Positions 44,732 to 52,175 of a DNA stretch of 64,000 nucleotides are shown one piece after another; the stretch's first letter is position 1, and each line of letters begins with the position of its first letter. The notes under the pieces are model-generated. The model saw only the letters and a program-made list of their open reading frames with translations. It ran no database searches and had not been told where the DNA came from. The translations under genes were made by a program, and so were the position numbers. Source of the stretch: Candidatus Mediterraneibacter guildfordensis (GTDB lineage: Bacteria > Bacillota > Clostridia > Lachnospirales > Lachnospiraceae); NCBI GenBank assembly GCA_019112735.1, contig DXIS01000031.1, forward strand, positions 34,079 through 98,078, in the 5' to 3' direction.

Positions 44732-45538
44732 ATGATAATTGACACACACGCACATTATGACGATGAAAAGTTTGATAACGACCGCGCGGCGCTGCTCGGG
44801 CAGATGCAGGGGAGCGGCATCGGGCTGATCGTAAATGCCGGCTCCACGCTGGAATCCTGGGACCGGATCGTGAAGCTGACGGAGGAGTATCCCTTCGTAT
44901 ACGGCGCCATCGGCATCCATCCGGACGAGGCCGGCACGCTCACGGAGCGTGACATGGAGCGGATGAAGACGCTTCTGGATCTGCCGAAGATCGTGGCGGC
45001 GGGTGAGATCGGCCTGGATTACTACTGGGACAAGTCCGGACATGATATACAGAAGCGGTGGTTCATCCGTCAGCTGGAGATTGCCCGTGAGAAAGACATG
45101 CCCGTGATCATCCACAGCCGGGAGGCGGCCGCGGACACCATGGAGATCATGAAAGAATACGCGGCCGGCATGCGCGCCGTGATCCACTGTTACTCCTATT
45201 CGCCGGAGATGGCGGAAGCGTATGTAAAGATGGGGTACTATATCGGGATTGGCGGCGTGGTCACATTTAAAAATGCAAAGAAACTTAAAAATGTTGTCGA
45301 GCGGATCCCGCTCACTTCCATTGTGCTGGAGACGGACTGCCCGTATCTTGCCCCGGTGCCGTACCGCGGGAAACGGAACTGCTCCCTCTATCTGCCCTAT
45401 GTGGCGGAGCAGATCGCAGAACTCAAAAACGTGAGCGCGGAAGAGGTTGTGAGACAGACGGAGATAAACAGCAGGAAACTGTACGGCCTGCCGGAAGCTG
45501 AACCGGATTTCGCGCGAAAACCCGTGAGCAGGTCATGA
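44732..45538 (+). CDS. tatD: TatD-family metal-dependent deoxyribonuclease
   Basis: 268 residues. Amidohydrolase-fold nuclease. Metal ligands visible in DTHAHYDD near 4-11, Glu in AAGEIGLDYYWD near 92, His in PVIIHSREA near 127, IHCYSY near 152 and Asp in VLETDCPYLAP near 203. Start at 44732 follows AAGGAG; the upstream in-frame extension is basic and lacks family similarity. The gene order tatD then rsmA is common in Firmicutes. Confidence 0.93.
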   Translation: MIIDTHAHYDDEKFDNDRAALLGQMQGSGIGLIVNAGSTLESWDRIVKLTEEYPFVYGAIGIHPDEAGTLTERDMERMKTLLDLPKIVAAGEIGLDYYWDKSGHDIQKRWFIRQLEIAREKDMPVIIHSREAAADTMEIMKEYAAGMRAVIHCYSYSPEMAEAYVKMGYYIGIGGVVTFKNAKKLKNVVERIPLTSIVLETDCPYLAPVPYRGKRNCSLYLPYVAEQIAELKNVSAEEVVRQTEINSRKLYGLPEAEPDFARKPVSRS

Positions 45539-45556
45539 AAAGAAGGAGGATCATCA

Positions 45557-46426
45557 ATGAAAGAACCGACCCTTGGCAATCCGCAGGAGACCATCGCGGT
45601 CCTGCAGAAATATAATTTCGCATTTCAGAAGAAATTCGGCCAGAACTTTCTCATCGATCCCCGTGTGCTGGAGAAGATCATTAAAGCGGCGGAGATCACC
45701 GAGGACGACTGCGTCCTGGAGATCGGGCCGGGCATCGGCACCATGACCCAGCACCTGGCCTGCGCGGCGAAGAAAGTCATCGCCGTGGAGATCGACCGGG
45801 CGCTCATCCCCATCCTTCAGGACACCCTGTCCGGCTGGGACAACGTTAAGATCATCAACGAAGACGTCATGAAAGTGGACCTGGCGAAGCTGGCGGAGGA
45901 AGAGAACGGCGGGAAGCCGCTGAAAGTCGTGGCGAACCTGCCCTACTATATCACCACGCCGATCATCATGGGCCTCTTCGAAAACCATGTGCCGCTCAAG
46001 AGCATCACGGTCATGGTGCAGAAGGAAGTGGCGGACCGGATGCAGGTGGGGCCGGGCACGAAGGACTACGGCGCCCTCTCCCTGGCGGTCCAGTATTATG
46101 CGAAGCCCTATATCGTGGCAAATGTGCCGCCCAACTGCTTCATGCCACGGCCCAAAGTGGGCTCCGCCGTCATCCGGCTGGAGCGGTATGAAGAGCCGCC
46201 GGTGAAGGTAAAAGACGAGAAACTCATGTTCAGGATCATCCGCGCGTCATTCAACCAGCGCAGGAAAACCCTGGCCAACGGGCTTAAGAACTCCGCGGAG
46301 CTGGACTTCACAAAAGAGGAGATCGCAGCAGCCATCGCGGGCATCGGGAAGGAGCCCGGCGTGAGGGGCGAGACGCTGACGCTGGAAGAATTCGCGAGAC
46401 TGGCGGATGAGTTGAGCAGGGATTAA
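45557..46426 (+). CDS. rsmA: 16S rRNA dimethyladenosine transferase (RsmA/KsgA)
   Basis: 289 residues. Methylates two adjacent adenines near the 3' end of 16S rRNA. FGQNFLIDPRVL near 31, SAM-binding LEIGPGIGTMTQHLA near 54, and the catalytic NLPYYITTPIIM near 127 are intact; the C-terminal helical domain follows. GGAGG precedes the ATG, 19 bases after tatD. No RNase M5 gene lies between, unlike in many Firmicutes. Confidence 0.96.
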   Translation: MKEPTLGNPQETIAVLQKYNFAFQKKFGQNFLIDPRVLEKIIKAAEITEDDCVLEIGPGIGTMTQHLACAAKKVIAVEIDRALIPILQDTLSGWDNVKIINEDVMKVDLAKLAEEENGGKPLKVVANLPYYITTPIIMGLFENHVPLKSITVMVQKEVADRMQVGPGTKDYGALSLAVQYYAKPYIVANVPPNCFMPRPKVGSAVIRLERYEEPPVKVKDEKLMFRIIRASFNQRRKTLANGLKNSAELDFTKEEIAAAIAGIGKEPGVRGETLTLEEFARLADELSRD

Positions 46427-46475
46427 CATTCATTACCAAAAATGCACAATTTTTATAAAATTAATAAACCCTTAA

Positions 46476-46504
46476 TTGTATAAATCGGCAATTTTTAGTA
46501 TAAT
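46476..46504 (+). promoter_or_regulatory. Promoter of citrate synthase
   Basis: TTGTAT (46476-46481), 17-base spacer, TATAAT (46499-46504). Confidence 0.7.
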
Positions 46505-46553
46505 AGTAAAGGTCATATGAAAAATTTAGAAAAAGAGAGAAGGAGGACACGCT

Positions 46554-47924
46554 ATGGCAAAAGACATTGACAGCATTTTTTTCGACATTACTCCGCAGAT
46601 TGAAGAATTAGCTCTCAAGTGTGAAACGAACAACGCAATTGACAAGGATCTGTACACGAAGTATGAGGTCAAACGCGGACTCCGTGACCTGAACGGCAAG
46701 GGCGTCCTCGCCGGACTGACCAATATTTCTGATGTATGTGCATCCAAGATCGTGGACGGGAAGAGTGTTCCGTGCGAAGGCAATCTCTACTACAGAGGCT
46801 ACAACATCAAGGATCTGGTAAAGGGATTCCTGGACGCGAAGCATCCCGGATTCGAGGAGACGGCTTACCTGCTGCTCTTCGGAGAGCTCCCGACAGCGAA
46901 ACAGTTAAAGGAATTCAATGAAATGCTTGCGGACAGACGCACGCTTCCTCCGAATTTTACACGCGACGTGATCATGAAGGCTCCGAGCCGCGATATGATG
47001 AACAGCATTACCCGGAGCATCCTGCAGCTTTATTCCTACGATGAGAAAGCGGACGACACCAGCATCCCGAACGTGCTGCGCCAGTGCCTGAACCTGATCG
47101 CGCAGTTCCCGATGCTGATGGTCTACGGCTATCACGCATATAATTACAAACGGGGTGAGGACCTCTATATCTACGCTCCGGACCCGAAGCTCTCCACAGC
47201 GGAGAACATCCTGATGATGCTCCGTGAGGACAGGCAGTACACAGAACTTGAAGCGAAGATCCTGGATATGGCGCTCGTGCTCCATATGGACCACGGCGGC
47301 GGTAACAACTCTACATTCACGACCCATGTTGTTACTTCATCCGGAACCGATACATACTCCACCATCGCGGCGGCCATGGCTTCCCTGAAGGGACCGAAGC
47401 ACGGCGGCGCGAACATCAAGGTGACGAGGATGTTTGAGGATATGAAGGCGCACCTGACAGACTGGACGGACGACGACCAGATCCGCGCTTATCTGGAAGC
47501 GCTCCTTGAGAAACGGGCATTTGACAACAAGGGCCTGATCTACGGAATGGGCCACGCGGTTTATTCGATCTCCGACCCGCGTGCCGATATCTTCAAGAAA
47601 TTCGTAAAACAGCTTGCCCATGAGAAAGGCCATGATGCGGAATACGCGCTCTATGAGAAAGTGGAGCACATGGCGCCGGAGATCATCAGCGAGAAGCGGC
47701 GCATGTACAAAGGCGTAAATGCCAACGTCGACTTCTACAGCGGACTGGTATACAGCATGCTGGATCTGCCGGCATCGCTCTATACGCCGATCTTCGCTGC
47801 GGCGCGTATCGTCGGCTGGAGCGCGCACCGTCTGGAAGAGCTCCAGAACGTGGACAAGATCATCCGTCCGGCTTACAAGCCGCTGGCGCCGTACCGCGAT
47901 TACGTAAATATAGAAGACAGGTAG
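46554..47924 (+). CDS. gltA: Citrate synthase
   Basis: 456 residues. Condenses acetyl-CoA with oxaloacetate. Catalytic region visible: VLHMDHGGGNNSTFTTHVV near 242, SLKGPKHGGANIKV near 282 (second His), GMGHAVYSISDPRA near 330, and the C-terminal Arg-containing VNANVDFYSGLVYSML near 386 with its Asp. With aconitase it supports the oxidative half of the citrate pathway, probably for glutamate synthesis. Strong GGAGG; the downstream hydrolase gene begins 9 bases after its stop. Confidence 0.95.
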   Translation: MAKDIDSIFFDITPQIEELALKCETNNAIDKDLYTKYEVKRGLRDLNGKGVLAGLTNISDVCASKIVDGKSVPCEGNLYYRGYNIKDLVKGFLDAKHPGFEETAYLLLFGELPTAKQLKEFNEMLADRRTLPPNFTRDVIMKAPSRDMMNSITRSILQLYSYDEKADDTSIPNVLRQCLNLIAQFPMLMVYGYHAYNYKRGEDLYIYAPDPKLSTAENILMMLREDRQYTELEAKILDMALVLHMDHGGGNNSTFTTHVVTSSGTDTYSTIAAAMASLKGPKHGGANIKVTRMFEDMKAHLTDWTDDDQIRAYLEALLEKRAFDNKGLIYGMGHAVYSISDPRADIFKKFVKQLAHEKGHDAEYALYEKVEHMAPEIISEKRRMYKGVNANVDFYSGLVYSMLDLPASLYTPIFAAARIVGWSAHRLEELQNVDKIIRPAYKPLAPYRDYVNIEDR

Positions 47925-47933
47925 TGAGCAACT

Positions 47934-48869
47934 ATGAGAGATGAGTTCTATTTTCCTTCAAAAGACGGCAATACCGAGATCCATTCGATCGAGTGGAAGC
48001 CCCAGGGCAGCCCGAAGGCCGTCCTTCAGATCAGCCACGGTATGATGGAATATGTGGCAAGATACGATGCATTTGCACAGTATCTCTGCGACCGGGGCTG
48101 GTATGTCGTGGGAAATGACCATCTCGGACACGGGAAATCCGTACAGTCCGCATCGGAGTACGGTTTCTTCAATGAAAAATACGGAAATGTCTGTGTGCTG
48201 GGGGATATGCATACGCTCCGCCAGCGCACGGCAAAGAAATATCCGGACGTGCCGTATTTCATGCTCGGGCACAGCATGGGCTCCTCGCTGATGCGGCAGT
48301 ACATCCAGATGTACGGCAACGGCCTGGCGGGCGTGATCCTCATGGGAACCGTGGCCGACCATGCGAAAGCATCGCTGGTGTTCGGGAAGCGGCTCTGCCG
48401 GCTGATGGCAGTCTGCCGGGGGTGGCATTACCGCAGCCGGCTGGTGGACGGCCTGGCACTCGGACCGTTTAACAAAAAGTTCAGGCCGGCCCGCACGCAG
48501 GCGGACTGGGTTACCAGCGATCACGAGATGCTGGAACGGTATGCGTCCGATCCGCTCTGTTCCTTCCGGTTCACTGTCAATGCCTATTATAGTATGTTCC
48601 AGGGCATGCTCAGCACGCAGAAAAAAGAGAGCGTCTACATGATCCCGAAGACGCTGCCCATCCTGTTCGCATCCGGTGCGGACGACCCAGTGGGAGACTT
48701 CGGAAAAGGCGTGCGGAAGATCTACGAGCAGTACAGGAGCGCCGGCATCCAGGATGTGACGCTCAGGCTGTACACCGGCGACCGGCATGAACTCCTTAAT
48801 GAGACCGACCGGCAGCAGGTGTATGCGGACCTGTACGAGTGGCTGGAAGACCACAGAAGTAAAGCGTGA
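47934..48869 (+). CDS. Alpha/beta hydrolase (monoacylglycerol-lipase/lysophospholipase-like)
   Basis: 311 residues, no signal peptide. Serine hydrolase fold of the Hydrolase_4 group: oxyanion segment ISHGMMEYVARYD near 35, nucleophile elbow MLGHSMGSSLM near 107 (Ser), acid Asp in FASGADDPVG near 245, and His in GDRHELLNE near 286. Likely acts on lyso-lipids or monoglycerides. It lies 9 bases after citrate synthase and is co-transcribed, though no functional link is clear. Confidence 0.9.
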   Translation: MRDEFYFPSKDGNTEIHSIEWKPQGSPKAVLQISHGMMEYVARYDAFAQYLCDRGWYVVGNDHLGHGKSVQSASEYGFFNEKYGNVCVLGDMHTLRQRTAKKYPDVPYFMLGHSMGSSLMRQYIQMYGNGLAGVILMGTVADHAKASLVFGKRLCRLMAVCRGWHYRSRLVDGLALGPFNKKFRPARTQADWVTSDHEMLERYASDPLCSFRFTVNAYYSMFQGMLSTQKKESVYMIPKTLPILFASGADDPVGDFGKGVRKIYEQYRSAGIQDVTLRLYTGDRHELLNETDRQQVYADLYEWLEDHRSKA

Positions 48870-48920
48870 AGGCGCCCCAAAGCGTCCTGCACGCTTTTTA
48901 CCGTATATTAACACAACAAG

Positions 48921-49051
48921 AAAACCCGCCGGCTGGCTGACCGGCGGGTTTTCCTGGTTTTATAGTTATCTAAAGGAATGAGAGTAAAGTGCGGCACCTC
49001 TTCGGTGCCCTGACTTTATGAGGGGGGAAGATAGCTGAGTTGTTTATCAAC
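48921..49051 (-). ncRNA. Predicted C-rich small RNA, copy A
   Basis: On the minus strand a promoter (TTGTCA-17-TATACT, 49086-49058) is followed by a hairpin (GATA...GTTG/CAAC...TATC) and an unpaired TTCCCCCCTCAT. A second hairpin has inner arms GGCACC/GGTGCC and outer arms ATAAAGT/ACTTTAC. A pyrimidine tail CTCTCATTCCTTT and a terminator (CCCGCCGG/CCGGCGGG then TTTTC) complete it. Total about 130 nt. The run CCCCCC is complementary to G-rich Shine-Dalgarno sequences, as in C-rich regulatory sRNAs of Firmicutes. A second diverged copy lies just upstream. No known Rfam family was recognised. Confidence 0.65.
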
Positions 49052-49057
49052 TATCTG

Positions 49058-49086
49058 AGTATAAGTATAAAGGGGAATTGTGACAA
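49058..49086 (-). promoter_or_regulatory. Promoter of sRNA copy A
   Basis: Minus strand TTGTCA (49081-49086), 17-base spacer, TATACT (49058-49063). Well placed for a start near 49051. Confidence 0.65.
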
Positions 49087-49156
49087 AAGTATGAGTGAAC
49101 CATAAAAGAAGCGGGAAAATTCTAAACGAAAAATAAAAAAACCATAATGCATAACG

Positions 49157-49291
49157 AAAACCCGCCGGATCATCTCCGGCGGGCCTCGTGTTTATAAGTT
49201 TTCTAAAAGGAATGAGAGTAAAGTGCGGCATCCCGGTCCCCCGGGATGCCAATACTTTATGAGGGGGGAGATAGTTGTTTGATCAACTATC
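49157..49291 (-). ncRNA. Predicted C-rich small RNA, copy B
   Basis: Same order as copy A: hairpin AGATAGTTG/CAACTATCT, then CCCCCCTCATAAAGT, then a hairpin GGCATCCCGG/CCGGGATGCC. Next come the invariant tail ACTTTACTCTCATTCC and a terminator hairpin CCCGCCGG/CCGGCGGG with TTTTCG. The second stem's sequence differs from copy A while pairing is kept, showing compensatory change. The -35 equivalent (TTGAAC, 49318-49323) is good; the -10 at the matching position (TAAAGC) is poor, so this copy may be weaker or differently controlled. Confidence 0.6.
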
Positions 49292-49364
49292 TGTGCTTTA
49301 GTATAGACAGAAATTGTGTTCAAAGTATGTTCGAATTCTTAAAGAAAAAAGAACTTTCTTAAAT

Positions 49365-50348
49365 CTACCGTATCCGTATCCGGTCGCCGGCGTAGATCCG
49401 GTCCGGATCGGAGATGCCGTTCAGCCGCGCCAGCGCGCTGACAGTGGTGCCGTATTTCTGCGCGATCCCGCTCAGCGTATCGCCCGGGCGGATGGTGTAG
49501 TATACCGGACCGGAACTGCCGGAACTGCCGTTTTCCGGGACCCGGATCGTTCTGCCGGCGTAGATCTTATCCGGGTCAGAGATGCCGTTCAGCTTCGCCA
49601 GCGCATTTACGGTGGTGCCGTATTTCTGCGCGATCCCGCTCAACGTATCACCGGGCTGGATCACGTAGGTGATGTACTGCGGTGCGGGCGAGGGGGCCGG
49701 CGGAACCGGTGCGGTTCCGGACAGGTGGTTGAGCCCGGCTTTGCGGATCACGGATGGATAGTCCACATAGGCCAGATCCAGATCCACATTCCCGCTGATC
49801 CCGGGCACCCGGCCGGTGCTGGTGTACTGCCAGATCCCGCAGTCCGTGCCGTCAAATGTATCCGTATAGCGTGCGTACCAGAACGCATACCGCTTTGCCA
49901 GCGCTGTTCCCAGGTACGTGTTGAAGAAGCTCTGGTTGGAGTAGAACATGGCAAAATAGCCTTTCGACTCAACCCGGTTGCAGAAACTCTTTACCAGTTC
50001 CCGTGCAAGGGCCGGCGTAAAAGATACACCCTGCTTTTCAATATAGTCGGCGCTCGCCTGTTCGATGTCATAACAGACCGGATAGTCCAGCCGGTATTCA
50101 GATACGGTCCGGATGCAGCTGTCCGCTTCCTGCGCTGCATTTTCCGCCGTGGCGGCGTAGCAGAACCAGTAGGCGCCCACGAGCAGGCCGATGCGGTTGC
50201 ACTCGGAGGCATTGCGGCGGAACTGTTCGTCAACGGTATTGTCCCCGTATCCGGCGCGGAGCATGGCAAACTGATAACCGGCGGCTTTCACCCGCTCCCA
50301 GTCCACTTCTCCCTGAAATCTGCTGACGTCTAAACCTTTTATGCTCAT
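49365..50348 (-). CDS. GH25 lysozyme with two LysM domains
   Basis: 327 residues, no signal peptide. GH25 muramidase domain (1-200): GLDVSRFQGEVDW near 4-16, the catalytic acidic pair in VCYDIEQ near 92, and DLDLAYV near 190. After a Pro-rich linker come two almost identical LysM repeats (about 225-270 and 280-326: PGDTLSGIAQKYGTTV). It cuts peptidoglycan glycan strands. Lack of a signal peptide is typical of phage endolysins, which need a holin. No phage structural genes are nearby, so it may be a domesticated remnant. Confidence 0.93.
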   Translation of the reverse strand: MSIKGLDVSRFQGEVDWERVKAAGYQFAMLRAGYGDNTVDEQFRRNASECNRIGLLVGAYWFCYAATAENAAQEADSCIRTVSEYRLDYPVCYDIEQASADYIEKQGVSFTPALARELVKSFCNRVESKGYFAMFYSNQSFFNTYLGTALAKRYAFWYARYTDTFDGTDCGIWQYTSTGRVPGISGNVDLDLAYVDYPSVIRKAGLNHLSGTAPVPPAPSPAPQYITYVIQPGDTLSGIAQKYGTTVNALAKLNGISDPDKIYAGRTIRVPENGSSGSSGPVYYTIRPGDTLSGIAQKYGTTVSALARLNGISDPDRIYAGDRIRIR

Positions 50349-50440
50349 AGAAAGATCCTTCCTGATCTGAAATCATACATTAAATATATGCAGATGCGAT
50401 AAGAAAGGTGAGCCGCAGACGGGGGAACAATGGTGTCAGA

Positions 50441-50947
50441 TCATAAACGGAACGTTCTGGTCTCATCACCGTCACGGACGATAAGTACCTGGAGTTCTGA
50501 ATTTTTGAAACATTTCCGCACAGCGTTTTTGGCGTTCTTTTCTTCAGTGAGAAGAAGCAGATCTTCTTTGTCGACTTGAAAACTGATTACATATTTTAGA
50601 AGTCTTTGAAATATATGCCGTAACTCTTCAGATTGCTGCAGGATCTTTCGGATATCAGGTGTGATTTCAAGCATCATTCCTGTGTCCTTCCAGGCATTCA
50701 TGCGCCGGATATATCCGGCATCTGTCCCGGAACGGGCGGTATATTCTATGGTGGAACCAAGTATCAGGCTGTCGGCAGATATGTTCAGGGCATCTGCGAT
50801 CCGCGTAAGCTGCCTGCTCCGGGGTTCGCGTTTTCCGGACTCGTACTGGCGGATCGTGATCTCTGCCATGCCGCATTTCGCAGCCAGCATTTTCTGGGTA
50901 AGGCCGGCGGCTTTTCTGTACATTCTGATATTCTCTGAAATACTCAT
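50441..50947 (-). CDS. XRE-family regulator
   Basis: 168 residues. N-terminal HTH_3 domain (NIRMYRKAAGLTQKMLAAKCGMAEITIRQYESG, within about 6-60). The C-terminal part (about 85-168) is helical and not recognised. Start at 50947 follows AAGGAG; a longer frame reaches 50995 into the promoter region. It is divergent from the RNA promoter at 50989, with which it shares an inverted repeat, and may control it. Confidence 0.88.
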   Translation of the reverse strand: MSISENIRMYRKAAGLTQKMLAAKCGMAEITIRQYESGKREPRSRQLTRIADALNISADSLILGSTIEYTARSGTDAGYIRRMNAWKDTGMMLEITPDIRKILQQSEELRHIFQRLLKYVISFQVDKEDLLLLTEEKNAKNAVRKCFKNSELQVLIVRDGDETRTFRL

Positions 50948-50988
50948 GCGTAACTCCTTACTCCGGGATATTGCCCGGCAAATGGTGA

Positions 50989-51028
50989 TTGACATATAGA
51001 ATAAGATTTTTTATAATAAATATGTCAA
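50989..51028 (+). promoter_or_regulatory. Consensus promoter inside an inverted repeat
   Basis: TTGACA (50989-50994), 17-base spacer, TATAAT (51012-51017). The inverted repeat TTGACATAT (50989-50997)/ATATGTCAA (51020-51028) spans it, giving a TTGACA on each strand. Good candidate operator of the adjacent XRE protein and promoter of the + strand antitoxin RNA. Confidence 0.7.
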
Positions 51029-51120
51029 GACAGCCGGTAAGGGAGGGGTGGCTCCCCATCTGGCAAATAATTAATAGCTAAAAGCCGTCTATTCTTTACC
51101 AGAGAGCAAGACGGCTATTT
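51024..51120 (+). ncRNA. Predicted antitoxin RNA of a type I toxin-antitoxin pair
   Basis: Starts about 7 bases after TATAAT at 51012 and ends at the hairpin 51083-51116 plus ATTTTC; roughly 95 nt. Its 3' part is complementary to the 3' end of the toxin message encoded on the other strand. The arrangement resembles TxpA/RatA-type convergent pairs. Its 5' part (AGCCGGTAAGGG...CTCCCCATCTG) closely resembles the 5' leader of the toxin message. Confidence 0.6.
51083..51116. terminator. Bidirectional terminator shared by toxin and antitoxin RNAs
   Basis: AGCCGTCT and AGACGGCT pair across an 18-base loop. T-runs flank it: ATTTTC on the + side, TTTTAGC on the minus side. Confidence 0.65.
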
Positions 51121-51198
51121 TCTATGTGTATAAGTCAGAATTGCAATAATAAGCAACGCAATGGAAGTAATTATCTGAAATTCTTCATATGTGCTCAT
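51115..51198 (-). CDS. Holin-like type I toxin peptide (27 residues)
   Basis: Begins MSTYEEFQ, then a single hydrophobic helix (IITSIALLIIAIL) and a basic end THRK. This is the form of the putative holin-like toxin family of Firmicutes type I systems, which often start MSTYE. The ribosome site GGAGGGG lies 6 bases before this ATG; an ATG 6 bases earlier abuts it and is less likely. The leader carries TTCCCC that can pair with GGGGA of the ribosome site. Too short for ordinary gene finders. Confidence 0.75.
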   Translation of the reverse strand: MSTYEEFQIITSIALLIIAILTYTHRK

Positions 51199-51260
51199 AG
51201 ACATCCCCTCCTGCCAAGACTCAGATGGGGAACCATAGCCGCCCTACCGGCTGCATCAAT

Positions 51261-51289
51261 ATTTTAGCATAGAAATAACAGATTGTATA
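51261..51289 (-). promoter_or_regulatory. Promoter of the toxin message
   Basis: Minus strand TATACA (51284-51289), 17-base spacer, TAAAAT (51261-51266). Moderate strength, weaker than the antitoxin promoter. Confidence 0.5.
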
Positions 51290-51346
51290 GATTCAAAATG
51301 AATCGGATACAAATTCAGAAATTCCTAAGATTTTCATTCTCTGCTC

Positions 51347-51374
51347 TTAATTTTTCCCTATTATCATGTATACT
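51347..51374 (+). promoter_or_regulatory. Promoter of the OmpR-type two-component operon
   Basis: TTAATT (51347-51352), 16-base spacer, TATACT (51369-51374). Confidence 0.5.
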
Positions 51375-51437
51375 AAAGAGAGATTACAGCGCCAGTGCCG
51401 CTGTGCGCTATTAATTCGGACAAAAGGGGGACTTACC

Positions 51438-52142
51438 ATGTACAACATTCTTGTCTGTGACGATGACAAAGAAATCGTGGAAGCGATTGAGATATATCTG
51501 TCCCAGGAAGGCTACCGGATCCTGAAGGCCTATGACGGGCTGGAGGCGATGGAGATCCTGGAGAAGGAGGAGGTCAACCTGCTCCTTATCGACGTGATGA
51601 TGCCGCGGCTGGACGGGATCCGGGCGACGCTGAAGATCCGGGAGAAGAACAGCATCCCGATCATCATCCTGTCGGCGAAGTCGGAGGACGCGGATAAGAT
51701 CCTGGGGCTCAATGTGGGCGCGGACGACTATGTGACGAAGCCGTTCAGCCCGCTGGAGCTGGTGGCGCGGGTCAAGTCCCAGCTGCGCCGGTACAACCAG
51801 CTGGGCGGTTCGGAACAGGACGGCCGGAACAAGGAGCAGATCTACGAGGCCGGGGGCCTGCGGATCAACGACGACCTGAAGGAAGTGACGGTGGACGGGG
51901 AGCCGGTGAGGCTGACGCCCATCGAATACAACATCCTGCTCCTGCTGATGAAGAACCGGGGGCGGGTCTTCTCCATCACCCAGATCTATGAGGCCATCTG
52001 GAATGAGGAGGCCATCGGCGCGGATAATACGGTGGCGGTCCATATCCGGCATATCCGGGAGAAGATCGAGATCAATCCGAAAGAGCCGAGGTACCTCAAG
52101 GTTGTCTGGGGCGTGGGCTACAAGATTGAGAAGGACATATAA
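51438..52142 (+). CDS. OmpR/PhoB-family response regulator
   Basis: 234 residues. Receiver domain 1-118 with DDD near 8-10, phospho-acceptor Asp in LLLIDVMMPRLDG near 52 and Lys in DDYVTKPFSP near 102. Winged-helix output domain about 135-232 (RLTPIEYNILLLLMKNRGRVFS, VAVHIRHIREKIE, VWGVGYKIE). VanR-like. The start at 51438 follows AAAGGGGG. Its kinase gene begins 33 bases downstream. Confidence 0.95.
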   Translation: MYNILVCDDDKEIVEAIEIYLSQEGYRILKAYDGLEAMEILEKEEVNLLLIDVMMPRLDGIRATLKIREKNSIPIIILSAKSEDADKILGLNVGADDYVTKPFSPLELVARVKSQLRRYNQLGGSEQDGRNKEQIYEAGGLRINDDLKEVTVDGEPVRLTPIEYNILLLLMKNRGRVFSITQIYEAIWNEEAIGADNTVAVHIRHIREKIEINPKEPRYLKVVWGVGYKIEKDI

Positions 52143-52175
52143 GACCGATAACGATATATGAGAAAGGGAGCAATT

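Noticed and set aside
48979..49012. Short + strand reading frames starting MRVKCG in both sRNA units
   Set aside because: The two predicted peptides differ after six residues and end at different places, while RNA stems are conserved; promoter and terminator signals favour the minus strand.
49365..50947. Possible prophage (lysozyme without signal peptide plus XRE regulator)
   Set aside because: No integrase, terminase, capsid, tail or holin gene around; at best a remnant.
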